DNA of 64,000 nt, taken from NCBI GenBank assembly GCA_026027325.1, contig JAMSLZ010000004.1:496001-560000 (forward strand), written 5' to 3'. The stretch is from Actinomucor elegans (lineage: Eukaryota > Mucoromycota > Mucoromycetes > Mucorales > Mucoraceae). The position numbers and the translations under genes were made by a program. The notes beneath the pieces were generated by a model. That model was given only the letters and a program-made list of their open reading frames with translations, had not been told where the DNA came from and ran no database searches. Positions 14,486-26,685 of this stretch are shown here, piece by piece (position 1 is the stretch's first letter; every line of letters begins with the position of its first letter).

Positions 14486-16289
14486 ACACAAAAAAAAAAA
14501 AGTATAAATTCCTATATAAAGTATTATAATAGGCTGTAATAAAATTGCTATGGCTTACAATGTTTCTATGACTAATGGCTAACGTACAATCGGTTTTCGA
14601 TCGGCTCATAACAAATGTAATATATCCAAAATCATAGCAGAGCTTGACCATAGAAGTTTGGAAAGATAACGAAACCAAATCCTATTAATAAAACCTAATC
14701 ATTATCAAAGTCTCGATACATACAGTAGCTTATTCTAAGTATAATATACCAATCAAATGTAATACTTGACTGAACCAGTGGAGAGATCTATAATAGATTT
14801 ATGGATCCAGCTTAAAAATGTTTGTAACTTACTGTTATCCATTATTCATGTCAAAGTATATATGTCCTATATTTGTTAAATAAAAGCTCCAGCATGTTCT
14901 GAGCCCTATTGTGAACACTTAGCGGTAGTTAGATGTCAATTAAAACCAAGATCAATAGAGAAATCCCTTGTTTATTGGATCAGACATACATGAAATACAC
15001 AAGATTTACAGTGCGTTTCTAAATCGTAATATTCTTATTGTATTTTGGTCCTATAATAATTTTTTTTTCGATTTAATGTTTTATTTTGAACATATCCATA
15101 GTCATTAGACTGAAATCACTCAAGAAATGTAGAACTGTTATGTAAAATTCCTATGGGAATCTACCTCAGGCCTAAATTTTCTAAAAGCTATTTCGCTTTT
15201 GATGAAGAATAAAGATTACATTTTTCAGGATTACTATATTAATAAAATTCAGTATCTTTACAATTATACATTTGTATTTTGCTTACATTTCATTATATTA
15301 AAGCACTTGAATTATGGCTGCTTTTTTACAAAAAATTTAAAATTGAGTTGTATTAAAGGTAACTCAATGACTTTCAGATATTATCAAACGCTATTTGCGT
15401 CATTCGATAAACCGTCGTTTGACTATACATACGTTTTGTTATAATTCTTGGCCCTTGCCAAAACTGTTTTATTATGGAAAATGAGATCAAAGTTCAAGAT
15501 CAGTTCACAAGCGAGACTCTGAAGAAATTAATTAATTCAAGTATCGATGGCCAATAAAAGGGTAAATTTCGATAGTGATTTCCTAGTTAATACCATAACC
15601 GCATCTTTGGATCTCTTAACTGATCTCAGTCAAATGTTACGTCTGCTTGCCATTTCATATTCAGGATAAAATGCTGCATTTTATTATACCAAAGTTTATA
15701 TTTGTCTACTTATATATATACATCTACATAGACGTTAAATATTTTTCCATTTTTTTTTAAATAATTTACACTCATCTCAGTATATAGTTAGATTTGATAG
15801 AATAAATCTACTATAGACCATCACTGGAGATGGCCTAGTAGGTAAATGCTTTAAACTTTCCAAGATTTAATGTGTCGAAAACAAGAGGTCAGTATAAATA
15901 AAGGGATGGTAATGGTATAACGTTCAAAAGACTTCAAATGTTCATACTTATTATTGATTGATGATCAATCATAAAATTGTGAAAGTATAATTATGACATG
16001 GACTTTTCGGTTGTGAGTGTTCTTCACCGCGTTTGCCGTATTATATAAGCACAGTCCACACGTGCACTACAATGTAACACATGCCAAATAAATCAGACCA
16101 TTGGTCGGAGTCATTATGCCGAGAAAAGAGAACTTTTTTTTTTTCAAGAAAAGATTCTTTACTTTCTCCAATTGAATTTTCAATAGTAAACTTGACAAAA
16201 CCAGTTTTAAACAATTCAAAAAACAAGGCGCCAAAACGTGAACACTTTTTTTTTTAATAGAAAATTATGTCATTAACTTTTCATAAACC
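14486..16289. other. Gene-free 1.8-kb stretch
   Basis: No credible coding frame is seen. It holds one copy of the dispersed repeat of about 75 bp at 15609-15680. It also holds a tRNA-like pair of sequences at 15831-15890: TGGCCTAGTAGG resembles a Pol III A box, and GTGTCGAAAAC about 45 nt downstream is a weak B-box match, with no tRNA fold. The rest is AT-rich. Confidence 0.4.
15609..15680 (+). repeat. Dispersed ~75-bp repeat, copy 1
   Basis: It aligns without gaps to the copy at 56781, from ATCTCT through TCAGTCAAAT to CAGGATAAA. Confidence 0.6.
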
Positions 16290-19200
16290 ATGCAAACGAA
16301 TGAACCTCCAGAGTTAAGTAAACCTACGTCTCGTCGTAGTAGAAGAAGACGTCCCCGAAACAGAAGAAAGCAAAAGCAAGTCAAGGATGCTGCGCTTAAA
16401 AACCAAGATAGTGCAAGCAGCGACCAGCAGAAGCAACAGCAACAACAGGAGCAGCACGTACAAAGCTTAAATTTATCTGATTTAACCAGGTAAGTGTTGA
16501 TTAAAAGGACTAAGTGTTAGAACTAACGTTGTATACATAAATACAGTGAAGCTCATGCTCTCGAAAAGCAACTTGCTGAACTACAAACACAGCTCAAGAT
16601 CAACTATTCAAGTATCCCAAGCAAAGAACAAGGCCGTATTGCAAGCGCCATTGCTTTAGAACAGATATCTGCCACTGAGGAAGAAATAACCTATGTTCGC
16701 AATTGGTAAACTAAGCTTCTTTGACGCGTTCATGACTAATTTTTTTTTTTTTTTTGAAAAAAAATAGTTTGAAAAAGACCTACCGTCAGATATTCGCTGT
16801 TGATCTAATGTATGCTACTTCACACCATATTGAAGATAAGATGTGGAAATATATATTTTATGCAGGCATTGAAAATGTACGCAGTAAACTACGCAACTTG
16901 AAGCCAGATGATACAGAAAAGAACAAGGCTTTGCAAAAAGCTCTGTTTTATCGCATTGACGCAGCATTTCGTTTTTATCGCGAATTGAACAATACGATCA
17001 AGTCGACTTATCATATTGATACCAAAGTATTGGGCATTGATTTGTTTCATCAAAAGGCTGTTACTGAAGAAAAGCTGGGTATTTTGCTTCAATCCAACTA
17101 TATCTGTATGGGGGATTTGGCGCGCTATCACGCTCAACAAGCCGCAGCCTCCAAGAATACCAAAAAAATGGCGGATTATTTTGCTTTAGCAAAGACTTGT
17201 TATTTGAAAGCTATTGATGCATATCGAAAAAACGGTAAGCCTTATTCTCAACTGGCTCTTGTATCTATATCCAGTGGAAGCGCAATGGATGTTGTTTGGT
17301 ACTATTGTATGAGGTAAGTTGCGGATATGATCGGTATATTACAAGCGGGCTCATTGCTTTTGATAGTCTGGCAGTGAAGCATCCCTCTAGTGTTGGTCGG
17401 GACAATCTCAAGTCCTTTTATCACAAAATTCGTTTCAATTCCAAAGCAAAAAATGAATCAGTGACAGGAATGATATCGCAATACGTGGAATCTTTTCTTC
17501 ATATGCACCGTACAGTCATGTTTAATCAAAAGGATAGCGAAGAATTTTCCAGTATGCTACCTGTAGCACTACAGTTAGGTACAGCTCTTTCTACCATGAT
17601 TTTGGCTGAAGATAAAGATGAAACATCTCTTTCCAAGTCCACTCAAACTACGCTTCATATCGTGCGCACTACATTAACGCGTACGATCACAATTTTAATG
17701 ATATCTATCTGGATTGCTGGTGAGCGATTGAAAGACAAAGCAAATTACAATGTTCGATCGATTATTTTGGCATCTCAAATCCACATGTATACCTTTGTTT
17801 TCAAACTCTTAACTGGTGTATATCGATCTTCTCGACAAGCTTTAGAGCAGATCCAAGATGCAATGAATGCTGAAAAGTTCAGGAAGTTAGAGGCCATGTT
17901 GGATGAAGCATTATTACCGGGTCTTAGCATTTGGGCTACCTACTTGTTTACGAATACTACCACCATTGCACAGTATTGTATGACAGCTGCCAATGATGTG
18001 AGAAATAGGGAACCCGAAAAAAAGATACTGGTCAAGGTGAGCGCTGAATGGATGTTATATTTGACCAATAGAAGACTTATTTTTCTAATAACCTAGTCCA
18101 TACAATCATTGTTATCACTACTCATCAGCCATCCTTGCTTCCCTGATCCTGTTCTCAACGTACTTCCTCCAACATACCCCATGTCAGAAGACTTGTCTTT
18201 GCTCGGCCTCGTCCCGCTCCACTCTTTTCATACTAAAGTTGACTTCTTTAAGGAGACAGCTTATGAAGTAGATGACGAAAAGAGCCCAGAGGCCCGTAGA
18301 CAAGTGCGTTGGGGTCGAATTCGTGATATGATCAAAAAGATTGCTGATTCCAATTCGTTTGACTTTATCCAATACAATCAGAGTGAACAAAAGTACAGTG
18401 TCATTGATGAAAATGCCAAGCGTCAACAACAAAGCCGATTCATGAAGGCATTAGCTACTCAGCGTTTGATGGAACAAGTCTCTTCTTTGGAAAAGAACGT
18501 GAATCGCATGTCATTAGCGAGTAAACGCAATCGTGTTGAAGAGGTGTCTGAGAATAAGAAACGTGATATCTATACTTGTGTTGTGGATGTTACTGCATTT
18601 TTGGATAGTCTGAACAAAGTCAAGAAATGGGCTACTCAGACATTGAATGCTGATCGCAGATCACAAGGCAGTATTTTGGAAGTAATTGTACCGCTTGAAG
18701 GTAATGCAGGATATTAAATAGTTTATCAGTCATACTCACCTCAGTTTGTTAGTGATTGATTCTTTGGATGACCATAAAAAGGGTACTTCGCATATGAATA
18801 TGCAGGCACGTGAATCCATTCGTTTCTTGGATCAGAAACTACTAGAGAGTAGCAACAGGGCAGAAGCTCCTACTACCTCTTACCTTAGAACGCAAAAAGT
18901 AACCGAGAAACTTGCTGATTGGAGCGATGCGCAAGCTTATTGGATTGGTGAGGAGAGTCGATCCAACGTAGTTGATAATCTATTATCTGATGAAGATGAA
19001 GACGAAGAACCCATTGATTCTGACGCAAAGATTGAATCGGATGTTGAATCAACAAGCTCCAACGAAGACTTGTTCAAAGCTAGAAGAGGTGATGACTCGG
19101 ATCAGGAGTCTGATATGGATACTAGTGAAGAAGAAGTAAGCTCCGAAGAGGATGCTTCTGAACAAGAGGAAGAAGAGTATGCATATAATGAACAGATTGC

Positions 19201-19513
19201 TGAAGAAGACGAAGACGAAGATAAAGAGGATGAAGATGCGCCTTATACATTAGATGATGTGCCCAAAATGTATCGACCTATTATCAGCTGTTTGCTTTAC
19301 TATCATAGCAAACAGCAAGCGAAACAAGATGATCATGAGCCTGAGCGTCTTGTATTAGTCACGAATGATGATGATTTGGCTTGGTGGGCTGAACTTTTTG
19401 GAAATCCAAACACTGGTAAACGGTTATTAATCAAAACCGTCAATGAATGGGATCAAATGGTTAGTAAACTAGATTTTGAAAAAGTCTACGATTATTCATG
19501 GAAACATCGTTAA
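16290..19513 (+). CDS. SMG5/6/7-EST1-like protein with C-terminal PIN domain
   Basis: Six exons in phase: 16290-16489, 16547-16705, 16768-17313, 17367-18036, 18097-18700 and 18753-19513 (979 residues). The family recognises phosphorylated UPF1 in nonsense-mediated decay; EST1 members also act at telomeres. The N-terminus is basic (SRRSRRRRPRNRRKQK) and Gln-rich. The 14-3-3-like/TPR region has MGDLARYHAQ, CYLKAIDAYRKNGKPYSQLA and MRSLAVKHPSS, the last formed across intron 3. Choosing the later acceptor (17366) for that intron restores the family motif. The C-terminal PIN domain has the first Asp (VVDVTAFLD, Asp689) and a TND motif (930-932). However, the segment normally reading 'INELD' is VIDSLDDHKK (727-736), so the usual Glu is replaced by Ser. 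That segment most resembles SMG5. A long acidic insert (about 790-870, with DEDEDE runs) interrupts the PIN domain. Assignment to SMG5 rather than SMG6 is unsettled. Confidence 0.85.
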
Positions 19514-19666
19514 AAGCTTAAACCCTCTTATAATAAAAACACCCTCATTAACAGTATAATATGATACATTTATTGCTTCTAAACTGTTTCTCTCTTCTAA
19601 TTCACGCAAAAAAAAAAGGTCAAAAACAATAAACTATTTATTTATTTGCGTTTGTTGAGTAGATAT

Positions 19667-20375
19667 TTATTGCTTCTTGGCAGCCTTGACAGCAGCACCA
19701 ACGGCGAAACGACGCTAAAAAAAAAGATTAGTTAGTTTCAAAAAATCTAACCCATCTTAATTGAATACTTACTTGGTTCTTGAGCTTGGCCAACTTGAAA
19801 CGATCAAAGTCAGTCAAGTTAGCGCGAACCTTACGTTGTTCGAGCTTCTTGGCCCAAGCAGTCTTGGCCCAAGCAGCGACAGTCTCGTTCTTCTCCAAAG
19901 CCTTAACGAGAGCAGTTTGACCAACAGCACGGGGAAGGTTCTTGAGGACAAGAGGAGTCAAGACCATACGGCGGAAAGGGAAAGCTTGACGGACAACACC
20001 GGTGGTAGGACCATCGATGAGAGCCTATTTCATTCGAATAAGTTATCATGTCTAATCATGACGTTTTTTTTTTATCTACTTACGCGGTTGTGATCAACAA
20101 TGTCGATAATGACGGCCAACTTACCGGCATCAGCACCGTAGTTAATGAGGACAACACGGCCAACTTCGACTTGACGCTTGAAAGTACCTTGCTATAAAGT
20201 ATAAATTAGTGTCTTAATTCGAATCATTTAAATCCCATATGCCGTTCCAGGACGCTTATGATGCTTCATCCATTTCGATCTCTTTCTCGGTGTAAACATC
20301 TATCCATCTATTCCTTCTCTATCTATCCCTCTCCTCTATTCCCGTTATATGCGTTTTGATGATACGTACAACCAT
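19667..20375 (-). CDS. RPL14: 60S ribosomal protein L14 (eL14)
   Basis: Four exons in phase: 20375-20370, 20191-20084, 20024-19773 and 19714-19667, encoding 137 residues, a normal size for fungal eL14. The sequence shows the family signature [20 protein letters not shown], followed by [20 protein letters not shown] and [13 protein letters not shown], then a basic Lys/Ala-rich C-terminus ([12 protein letters not shown]). The protein is a large-subunit component containing a KOW-type fold. The first exon is only 6 nt (Met-Val), followed by a 178-nt intron that is pyrimidine/purine structured but carries no recognisable snoRNA. The other introns are 59 and 58 nt. It is convergent with the SMG-like gene, with only 153 bp between the stop codons. 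Confidence 0.92.
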
Positions 20376-22027
20376 TGTTATGGATTATATAGTCAGAGAA
20401 AGAACGTTGAATATATCGAATTAATCTACACATTTACAGGCTACAAAAAAAATTACATGCTGGTGTCCGGGACGCGTTCGGGTTTCAAAAATAATTTTCG
20501 AGTCCGGGCCGAGTATCTTTGAGGGCCGAAGGTCCAATCAAATATTTGACAGGAAAAAAAAAGCCTTTTTTTGCATATTCAATACTTGGTAAACGATCAG
20601 ATCGATAATGATATTATAGTTTAATAAAGAATATAGTATATCTAAGATATTAGCTCGGGCTCAATAATTATTTGCTGCTTCAAATGAGACTTCTTTTTAT
20701 GAAAGCCACTGTTTATAACCAAATAATATTACTACAGATGAATCGACGACACCGATTTGAGAAAATCGCTACATCCTCGATTTTAGAAATGATGCTTTTA
20801 ATAAAACGAGAAAAGATTCGACTATAGAGTTAATAAATGCTATAAATTAGCTAATTTAATCGAGCCATTTAATACAGCACAGGCATTATACTCAAATTGA
20901 AGTTCCATCAGATGCAACATATCACTGAGATCATTCGACTAAAAATCTTATCTTTACGAATTGCAAGCATCGCGTACAAGGCAAACTATGCAAAAAGAGC
21001 ACTTGCATTTTGAAGTAGAGTGCAAAGACTTTTTTTTTTTTTTTGTTAGGAGGGGCACTATAAACTTTTGCTTTATTCTTTGCCAAACAATGGAGACTAC
21101 TAGCTTGTGAGCTAATGATAATAATATCTAGGGTCGATAGCGCTAAAAACCAGAGACCTCAATATAGGACATGCAGAGTACACGATGGAGATCGTTGCTC
21201 TTAGTAAAGTTTATACATATATAATGTAGTTTCAGTTTCAATAATGCAGGTTTTATAAAGAAATTAAAGGTAATATATTAAATCAAGAAAATAAAAATGT
21301 TTTATTTTATGAGCCGTCTAGCGACTTATTAAAAAGATAAAGCTGCATAATTTTATCTTACAAATAACCAAAGGATCAAAGCATTGAAAATTCCACATGA
21401 TTCTATCAAGCGTTCTATGCGGGCATGTATCTGGATCTCAGTTGGCCAATGAAAAGTTAATATCAATGAATTGATTTTCTTGATATATATTGTAGAAGAT
21501 AATAATAGGAACATTTGAAACTTCTCATTCTTAATAAAGATGGTATGTAGTTCAAGTTTATTTTAACAATGCAGGCTTTGTATGAATAATAAAAGTGGAT
21601 GTGTTGCACTAGAGGATTCAAACGCTTTATTATTGGAGCTATTTATGGCTAAATTGGAAAAACTATAGCTATAAAAGTACATTCATTAAAAAAGAGCGTT
21701 TTCGGTTCTATAAATGTCCAGAAATAAAAAGACTTATATCTCAGTTTGTTATTGGTTCAAATGCAAATTTATGCTCGTTGAGAACACTATAGGTTACTGG
21801 TTTGAGTATCCCACTGATCAATAAAAATTATAAAATTTGAAGTAAATAATTGTGGGCTGATGTTTTGCTCAACAGCCAAAAATCATAATGTAGAAAATAA
21901 ATATATGCATATTTGCGTTTTGCAAAAAATAATAAACTTTGTAGATCATTCAATTCTCTTCTTTTTTTTTAAAAATAAAATAAAATAAAAGGGGCTGAAA
22001 CGTAATATATAGCCCTAGCGAATTAAA

Positions 22028-22059
<32 letters not shown>

Positions 22060-23211
22060 CGTCTCTTTGGCACCGTATCAAACTTTGTTACATAAATATA
22101 ATAATGTTCTGAAAGTCTACTCATCAAAAAGGCAGCTTCTTTTTCTGCAAGACACCCCGGATTAAAAATATATCTAGGTTTTTTGATAGTGTAAGTGCAG
22201 TAATGTCGTGATTTAATAAACTCAAGACGAAAGTGCCATGGATCTCTACTTGAATCGCTGTTAACCAATGAAACCAGTGCTTCCGTATATCCGGATTGAG
22301 CTCAACGGTAAAACAGGTGCTTGCTTTTTTTTTTAAACCCGTTCGAAGACTGTGCCACCTAATTGAGCCAAAGCAGATAGACGTTTTGTCTCGAGAATGA
22401 CGCTATCTAACCAGTCTAAACAAGTTTATGCACCGACTACATGTAAGAAAGAACGCGTCGATTGCTGCCCTGATTATAGCACTATTTAAAACTGTACGAA
22501 TTCAATGCAACTATTCGGCGTTCAGTCTACTTTTTTAATCATAGTACTACATGAATCTTGCATTATCAGTAGCTTGACATCAGGATGATAAAGTGCGCGT
22601 GCTACTCAACATTACACAACAAGTTCTATAATCTTTCCGCAATCTCCGCCTTGAAAGAAAAAAAAAGAGACAGTGGAAACTATTGCCAAGATCTTGACGG
22701 ATAGCCTATGTTTATTCTTTAGGCCGTATATGGTTAAAATGTTCAAAAATGCACCATTTATCAAGCAGAAGCTGCGCGGAAGATCCCTTTCATCATCATG
22801 TATCATTCGTTTCATGATAACTATATTCCCTTTTCAAGCCAGTATGTTGAGTCAAATATCTATTTTAGCAGGTAGTACCACGCATTTTGATCATTTCAAG
22901 TACTTTCCATATTATTTGAGACGTGCGTGCGTTAGTCTAAGTAAATAACTGGTATGATAACTCATAGTTAGCAATGACAAGAAGGTGCCCCCTATAATAC
23001 TACGTCGCTGGCTCCTATTAGATCTCCTCCTTAAGAGTAAGTGACACCTACCGTAAGTACTACACGTGTAATTAACTTTTAGTCTGGGTCATTCATACTT
23101 GGAAAAAGATCTCTTTATTATTGTTAATATTTACATGGATTCTATGTATAATGTGCAGTGTGTATAATGAAATTTTTTTGGGGTTAATGAGGGTATAATA
23201 TATACAAAAAG
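20376..23211. other. Gene-free 2.8-kb stretch
   Basis: Only short frames without splice support are seen. Features are a CG-richer patch at 20461-20545 (GGGACGCGTTCGGG, GAGTCCGGGCCGAG), a T16 run near 21030, and an A26 run at about 22031-22056. A 91-codon frame at 22673-22948 has no homology that I recognise. Confidence 0.4.
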
Positions 23212-24051
23212 TTAAACTCGTGCCATGGCAGCATACTCTATAAAGAATGCAGTAGAGTGGGAGTCCTCGGTCCCATCATTGACCAAAGAAGGATGGACGG
23301 CCATATCTAATAGTCTAGATTTGAAATTGTGCACGTCGCTTGGATCACTGTTCCAAGGAATCACTTCGAGTACAAACTTGCGGTTACCAGTTTGAAGGAA
23401 TGCAGAGTTGAAGTATTTGAGAATACCTTTCAGGTCTTCAGCAGTGTGCTGTAATAAATCGGGCAATGCTTCTTGATCGAGTGCTTCAAATACATGTGCG
23501 AGGCTGTCAGTAATGTAAGTATCCAATTGGGTAGCAAAATGAATGGCATTTTCTTGCAGACAAGATGAAAGAATGATATCTTGTTCAGGTGCGCAAACAC
23601 CAACAAGTAGTTGACGGAGATAAGACTCGATAGCTTGACGGCTTAGTTTGTCGGCCAGCTTATCCCAGGTCAAAGGAAGGTTACCTTCAGTGTGAGCTTG
23701 GATAGCAGCAAAGATCTGAGATTTAAGAATTTCCAAGTCCATCATGTCCAATGTCGGTAATTGCTGGTGAATAGGATATTGTTCGTGCGACTCGATTTCA
23801 GACTCTTCATAATCATTGGTCTGGACATTAATTTGGATATGGTGCTGGAACTCGGTAGCGATCTCCTTGTCCGTACTGCTAATGACAGCGTCCAAATGGT
23901 CGAATTGAAGGTGAGTGGCAATTATTTGAGCTAGCCTATCCACTTGAACAGGAAATACTTCTTCAATTACAACTGGCTGTATACTGTCACTGATAGGCAA
24001 AGTAAAGACGAAGCTTAGAAATGCAACTAAAAATACAAAAACACACTTCAT
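23212..24051 (-). CDS. Secreted protein of unknown function
   Basis: A single-exon frame of 279 residues starts at the ATG at 24051; the longer frame upstream begins at a non-ATG codon. The N-terminus MKCVFVFLVAFLSFVFTLP is a textbook signal peptide, with cleavage expected shortly after residue 16-20. The mature protein is acidic and rich in predicted helix (LEILKSQIFAAIQAHTEG, WDKLADKLSRQAIESYLRQL). It has two cysteines close together (VCAPEQDIILSSC) that could form a disulfide. No transmembrane segment, GPI signal or catalytic motif is seen. A TATATATAG box lies about 60 bp upstream (24110-24120). The gene stands alone in gene-poor DNA. I do not recognise the family; secretion is the only supported property. 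Confidence 0.75.
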   Translation of the reverse strand: MKCVFVFLVAFLSFVFTLPISDSIQPVVIEEVFPVQVDRLAQIIATHLQFDHLDAVISSTDKEIATEFQHHIQINVQTNDYEESEIESHEQYPIHQQLPTLDMMDLEILKSQIFAAIQAHTEGNLPLTWDKLADKLSRQAIESYLRQLLVGVCAPEQDIILSSCLQENAIHFATQLDTYITDSLAHVFEALDQEALPDLLQHTAEDLKGILKYFNSAFLQTGNRKFVLEVIPWNSDPSDVHNFKSRLLDMAVHPSLVNDGTEDSHSTAFFIEYAAMARV

Positions 24052-25521
24052 TTGGGTTATTAAAAAGTAAGAGTGCAAAAAAAAGAAAAAAAGAAAACAA
24101 GCAAAGGGTTTTATATATAGATGTTCGGAGAGTCAACCAGTTATATGTTTCTGGAATAGGTAAAGATTCAAAGTGAACGGAGGTATAGTGATGAGGGTCA
24201 CCTTAACAAATAGTAAATTTTATTGTATATACGGTTTCTTTATACTCATTTTTATGTACTCGTTTATATAATGTCTGTTTTGTTTTGAATATAAAACATC
24301 ACTTGTTTCAAGTAAGTGGCGGATTAAAAAAAAAGTCTTATAATGGCTAGGTATCACAGCCTATAATTGCACTTCAGCTTTTTCGCTCTAAAAAGGCGAT
24401 CATTTGTAGGCTATTTCTTTAAAGGAACAGTCTTATTTCGTTCAAATTACATGACATGCATATGGTTACCTACGTCGTTTAGTTGTAGCACTATAATAAT
24501 CTAGACTTCTTTCGTAGCAGTGCCAAGTAGCGATCGTCTTTTAGTTCCAAATCGTCATCCACCAGCCTCATTTTTTTTTTACCGCTAAAGCAAAAAGTAC
24601 TAGCTGAGTACTCGGTATTTGACGGAGAGATAATGGGTCCCAGCATATGTATATTTGATCTTTGTTTAATTTGTACGCAATGAGACCAGATATTTATAAT
24701 ACTCGATCTTCCTTTAAAAGGCTAATTAAGTTGATAAGCGTTGTATGACCTTGAACTGCCTGCAATCTTAATATTACTTAGGAGTACTCATTAATATACC
24801 TTTCTATGAATATGCTAGGGCATAGAGATAGCCTATATTACATTTGGTATGAATAAACAAAAAAAAAATTGTTTAACTATTTCATTGTTCGTATTTCTTT
24901 ATGTAAAGAATACAGTACAATCAAATCTTATAAGCTTCATACATAAATTAATGTAATATTTCTTGGGGAACGTTCTGTGGTGGCACATGCACCGGAGCAG
25001 ACTAAGATTACTAGTATATGCCTTCTAAATGTCTGCAGAAGTAACTAGATTCAGCATTATGTTCTTTAAAAGCCTACAGGATTATGTAGGTTAAATAGTT
25101 ACACTTGGCAAAGTAAAAATAAAAAGTCCAGCCACAAGGTAAAATTACTAGAATCAAACTCAGACAAAAAATCATTGTAAAAAAATACTCAACGATCTTA
25201 ATTACATTTTTCATTTTCTTTTTAAAAAGGTGCAGGGGAGCAAGCGGCGAACCACCGACTCCCCCTAAACAAAAATTATGGCCTCGAGACATCCGAAGAT
25301 GTTCGCAGCAAAGCTAATCGTCGCTGTGCAATGACAATCGGCCTCACTGTACATCCGGGATTCTTGATACCAGATGCACGACCCAGGTAAGTATGAGTTG
25401 CAAAGAATTGCAAATTGCTCCTCTTTTTATACCTTTTTTTTCCAAATTATACGTGACTGTACATTGCTCGTAGAGCAGTCATGTTTAGTATTCATTCGCT
25501 GTCGGTAAACAAATAATTTTC
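24052..25521. other. Gene-free stretch flanking the CACTA element
   Basis: AT-rich DNA with no supported gene. A 72-codon frame at 25074-25292 (-) has one hydrophobic stretch but no recognisable family or splice context. Confidence 0.4.
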
Positions 25522-25524
25522 TCT
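25522..25524. other. Target-site duplication TCT, left copy
   Basis: TCT directly precedes CACTATGGG at 25525 and is repeated directly after the right terminus at 30764-30766. Three-bp duplications are typical of CACTA elements. Confidence 0.8.
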
Positions 25525-25539
25525 CACTATGGGAAAAAT

Positions 25540-25860
25540 TCGAGTGAATTTCGAGTGAATTTCAAGTTAACTCGGTTTGCAGGAGAATCGTTGCCGTTTC
25601 GAGTGAATTCAAGTTAACTTGCAATTCACCTGCAATTCACTTGAAAATCAGGTTAACCCGAAATTCACCTTAAATTAACTCGAAAAACATGTTAACTCGC
25701 AATTCACTTGCAATTCACTCGAAAAACATGTTAACTTGCAATTCACTTGCAATTCACTCGAAAAACATGTTAACTTGCAATTCACTTGCAATTCACTCGA
25801 AAAACATGTTAACTTGCAATTCACTTGCAATTCACTCGAAAAGCATGTTAACCTTCCTAT
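25540..25860. repeat. Left subterminal repeat array of the CACTA element
   Basis: Starting at 25678, a 39-bp unit containing CATGTTAAC followed by two TTGCAATTCAC-like submotifs repeats at 25717, 25756 and 25795, with a partial unit at 25834. The stretch before it (25540-25677) has looser copies in both orientations (GAGTGAATTTC, GTTAACTTGCAATTCAC). Confidence 0.85.
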
Positions 25861-26011
25861 GATTTCAACCACTTATATTTCAACCTTTTTTGCATGTATT
25901 AACCATGTATAGATAATGAAACAACATATGTGTAATGATGACTCTTTATTCAATAAGATAAACGATACAAAATGGGTATATAATATTAAGCTAATTATAT
26001 TTACTGATATA

Positions 26012-26685
26012 TTACTGCAGTCCTTGATTTCTTGCATTTCTTAACTGCGCACCTTCCGCTTGAAGCCTACAAATGGGTGTTCATTTTTCTCTCCTTTTGA
26101 TTCAATATGCAATAGTTATAGAATGTACACTTACACTTTCTTCCTGTTATATTTGCTTCTGTTAGTCCATTTTTCTTGCACAAGAAACTCGCAAGGCCAA
26201 AATCTTACACACTTGTTGATGATAGCAAGCCGTTCATCTGATGCTATCGACTGTTGTAGTGCCGACTGTATCATGGAGAGCTTATTAAGAGAAGAAAGCA
26301 GCCTCCAGCTTTTACATGCAGCTTCTGGGTTCTGCTGCGCAAAAGTTAGTACTGAAGAGAAAGCTTCTTGATCAAGTATTCCCATCAGGCTGCTGATATC
26401 TTCATCATTAGGCACTGGCTCCTTTAGGTGTTCTTTTAAAAAGCATTGGATATAGACTTTAGAATTTACTCTCCTTTGCTTCTTTGGCACTGGGATAGTT
26501 TTTGAGCTTCCTATGTTTAAAGAGGGTTGAAGCTTTTCATCGAAATAGTTTACGAGATCTTGTTTAAAATCTTCCATCCAAGGTGGAGGTAGATTTATTT
26601 GACTGTTAAGATCTCTGTCGTTTTCTCTGCTGCTGGATTGACTGGATTGGCTGGTCTGTCTAATTTGTCTTCTGTTAGCTGGCAT
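26012..26685 (-). CDS. CACTA element second gene (TnpA-like candidate)
   Basis: Two exons in phase: 26685-26135 and 26066-26012, giving 201 residues. The 68-nt intron has donor GTAAGTG and acceptor TTGTAG. The N-terminus is Ser/Gln/Arg-rich and hydrophilic (MPANRRQIRQTSQSSQSSSR). A basic patch (KTIPVPKKQRRVNSKV) and a helical middle (DISSLMGILDQEAFSSVLTF) follow. The C-terminus is again Arg/Asn-rich (EKWTNRSKYNRKKV then LQAEGAQLRNARNQGLQ). No known domain is recognised. Its position inside an intact CACTA element and its basic composition suggest a DNA-binding accessory protein that could bind the subterminal repeats, as plant TnpA does. That role is inference. It is transcribed away from the transposase across a shared 613-bp region. 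Confidence 0.7.

Noticed and set aside
20192..20369. Possible snoRNA in RPL14 intron 1 (GGATGA box C-like)
   Set aside because: No CTGA box D at a suitable distance and no terminal stem.
22673..22948. 91-codon frame in the 20-23 kb gap
   Set aside because: No start context, homology or splice sites; one of several chance frames in AT-rich DNA.
25690..25860. CRISPR-like direct repeats of 39-bp period
   Set aside because: The repeats are contiguous with no unique spacers and lie at a transposon end in a eukaryotic genome; they are CACTA subterminal repeats.
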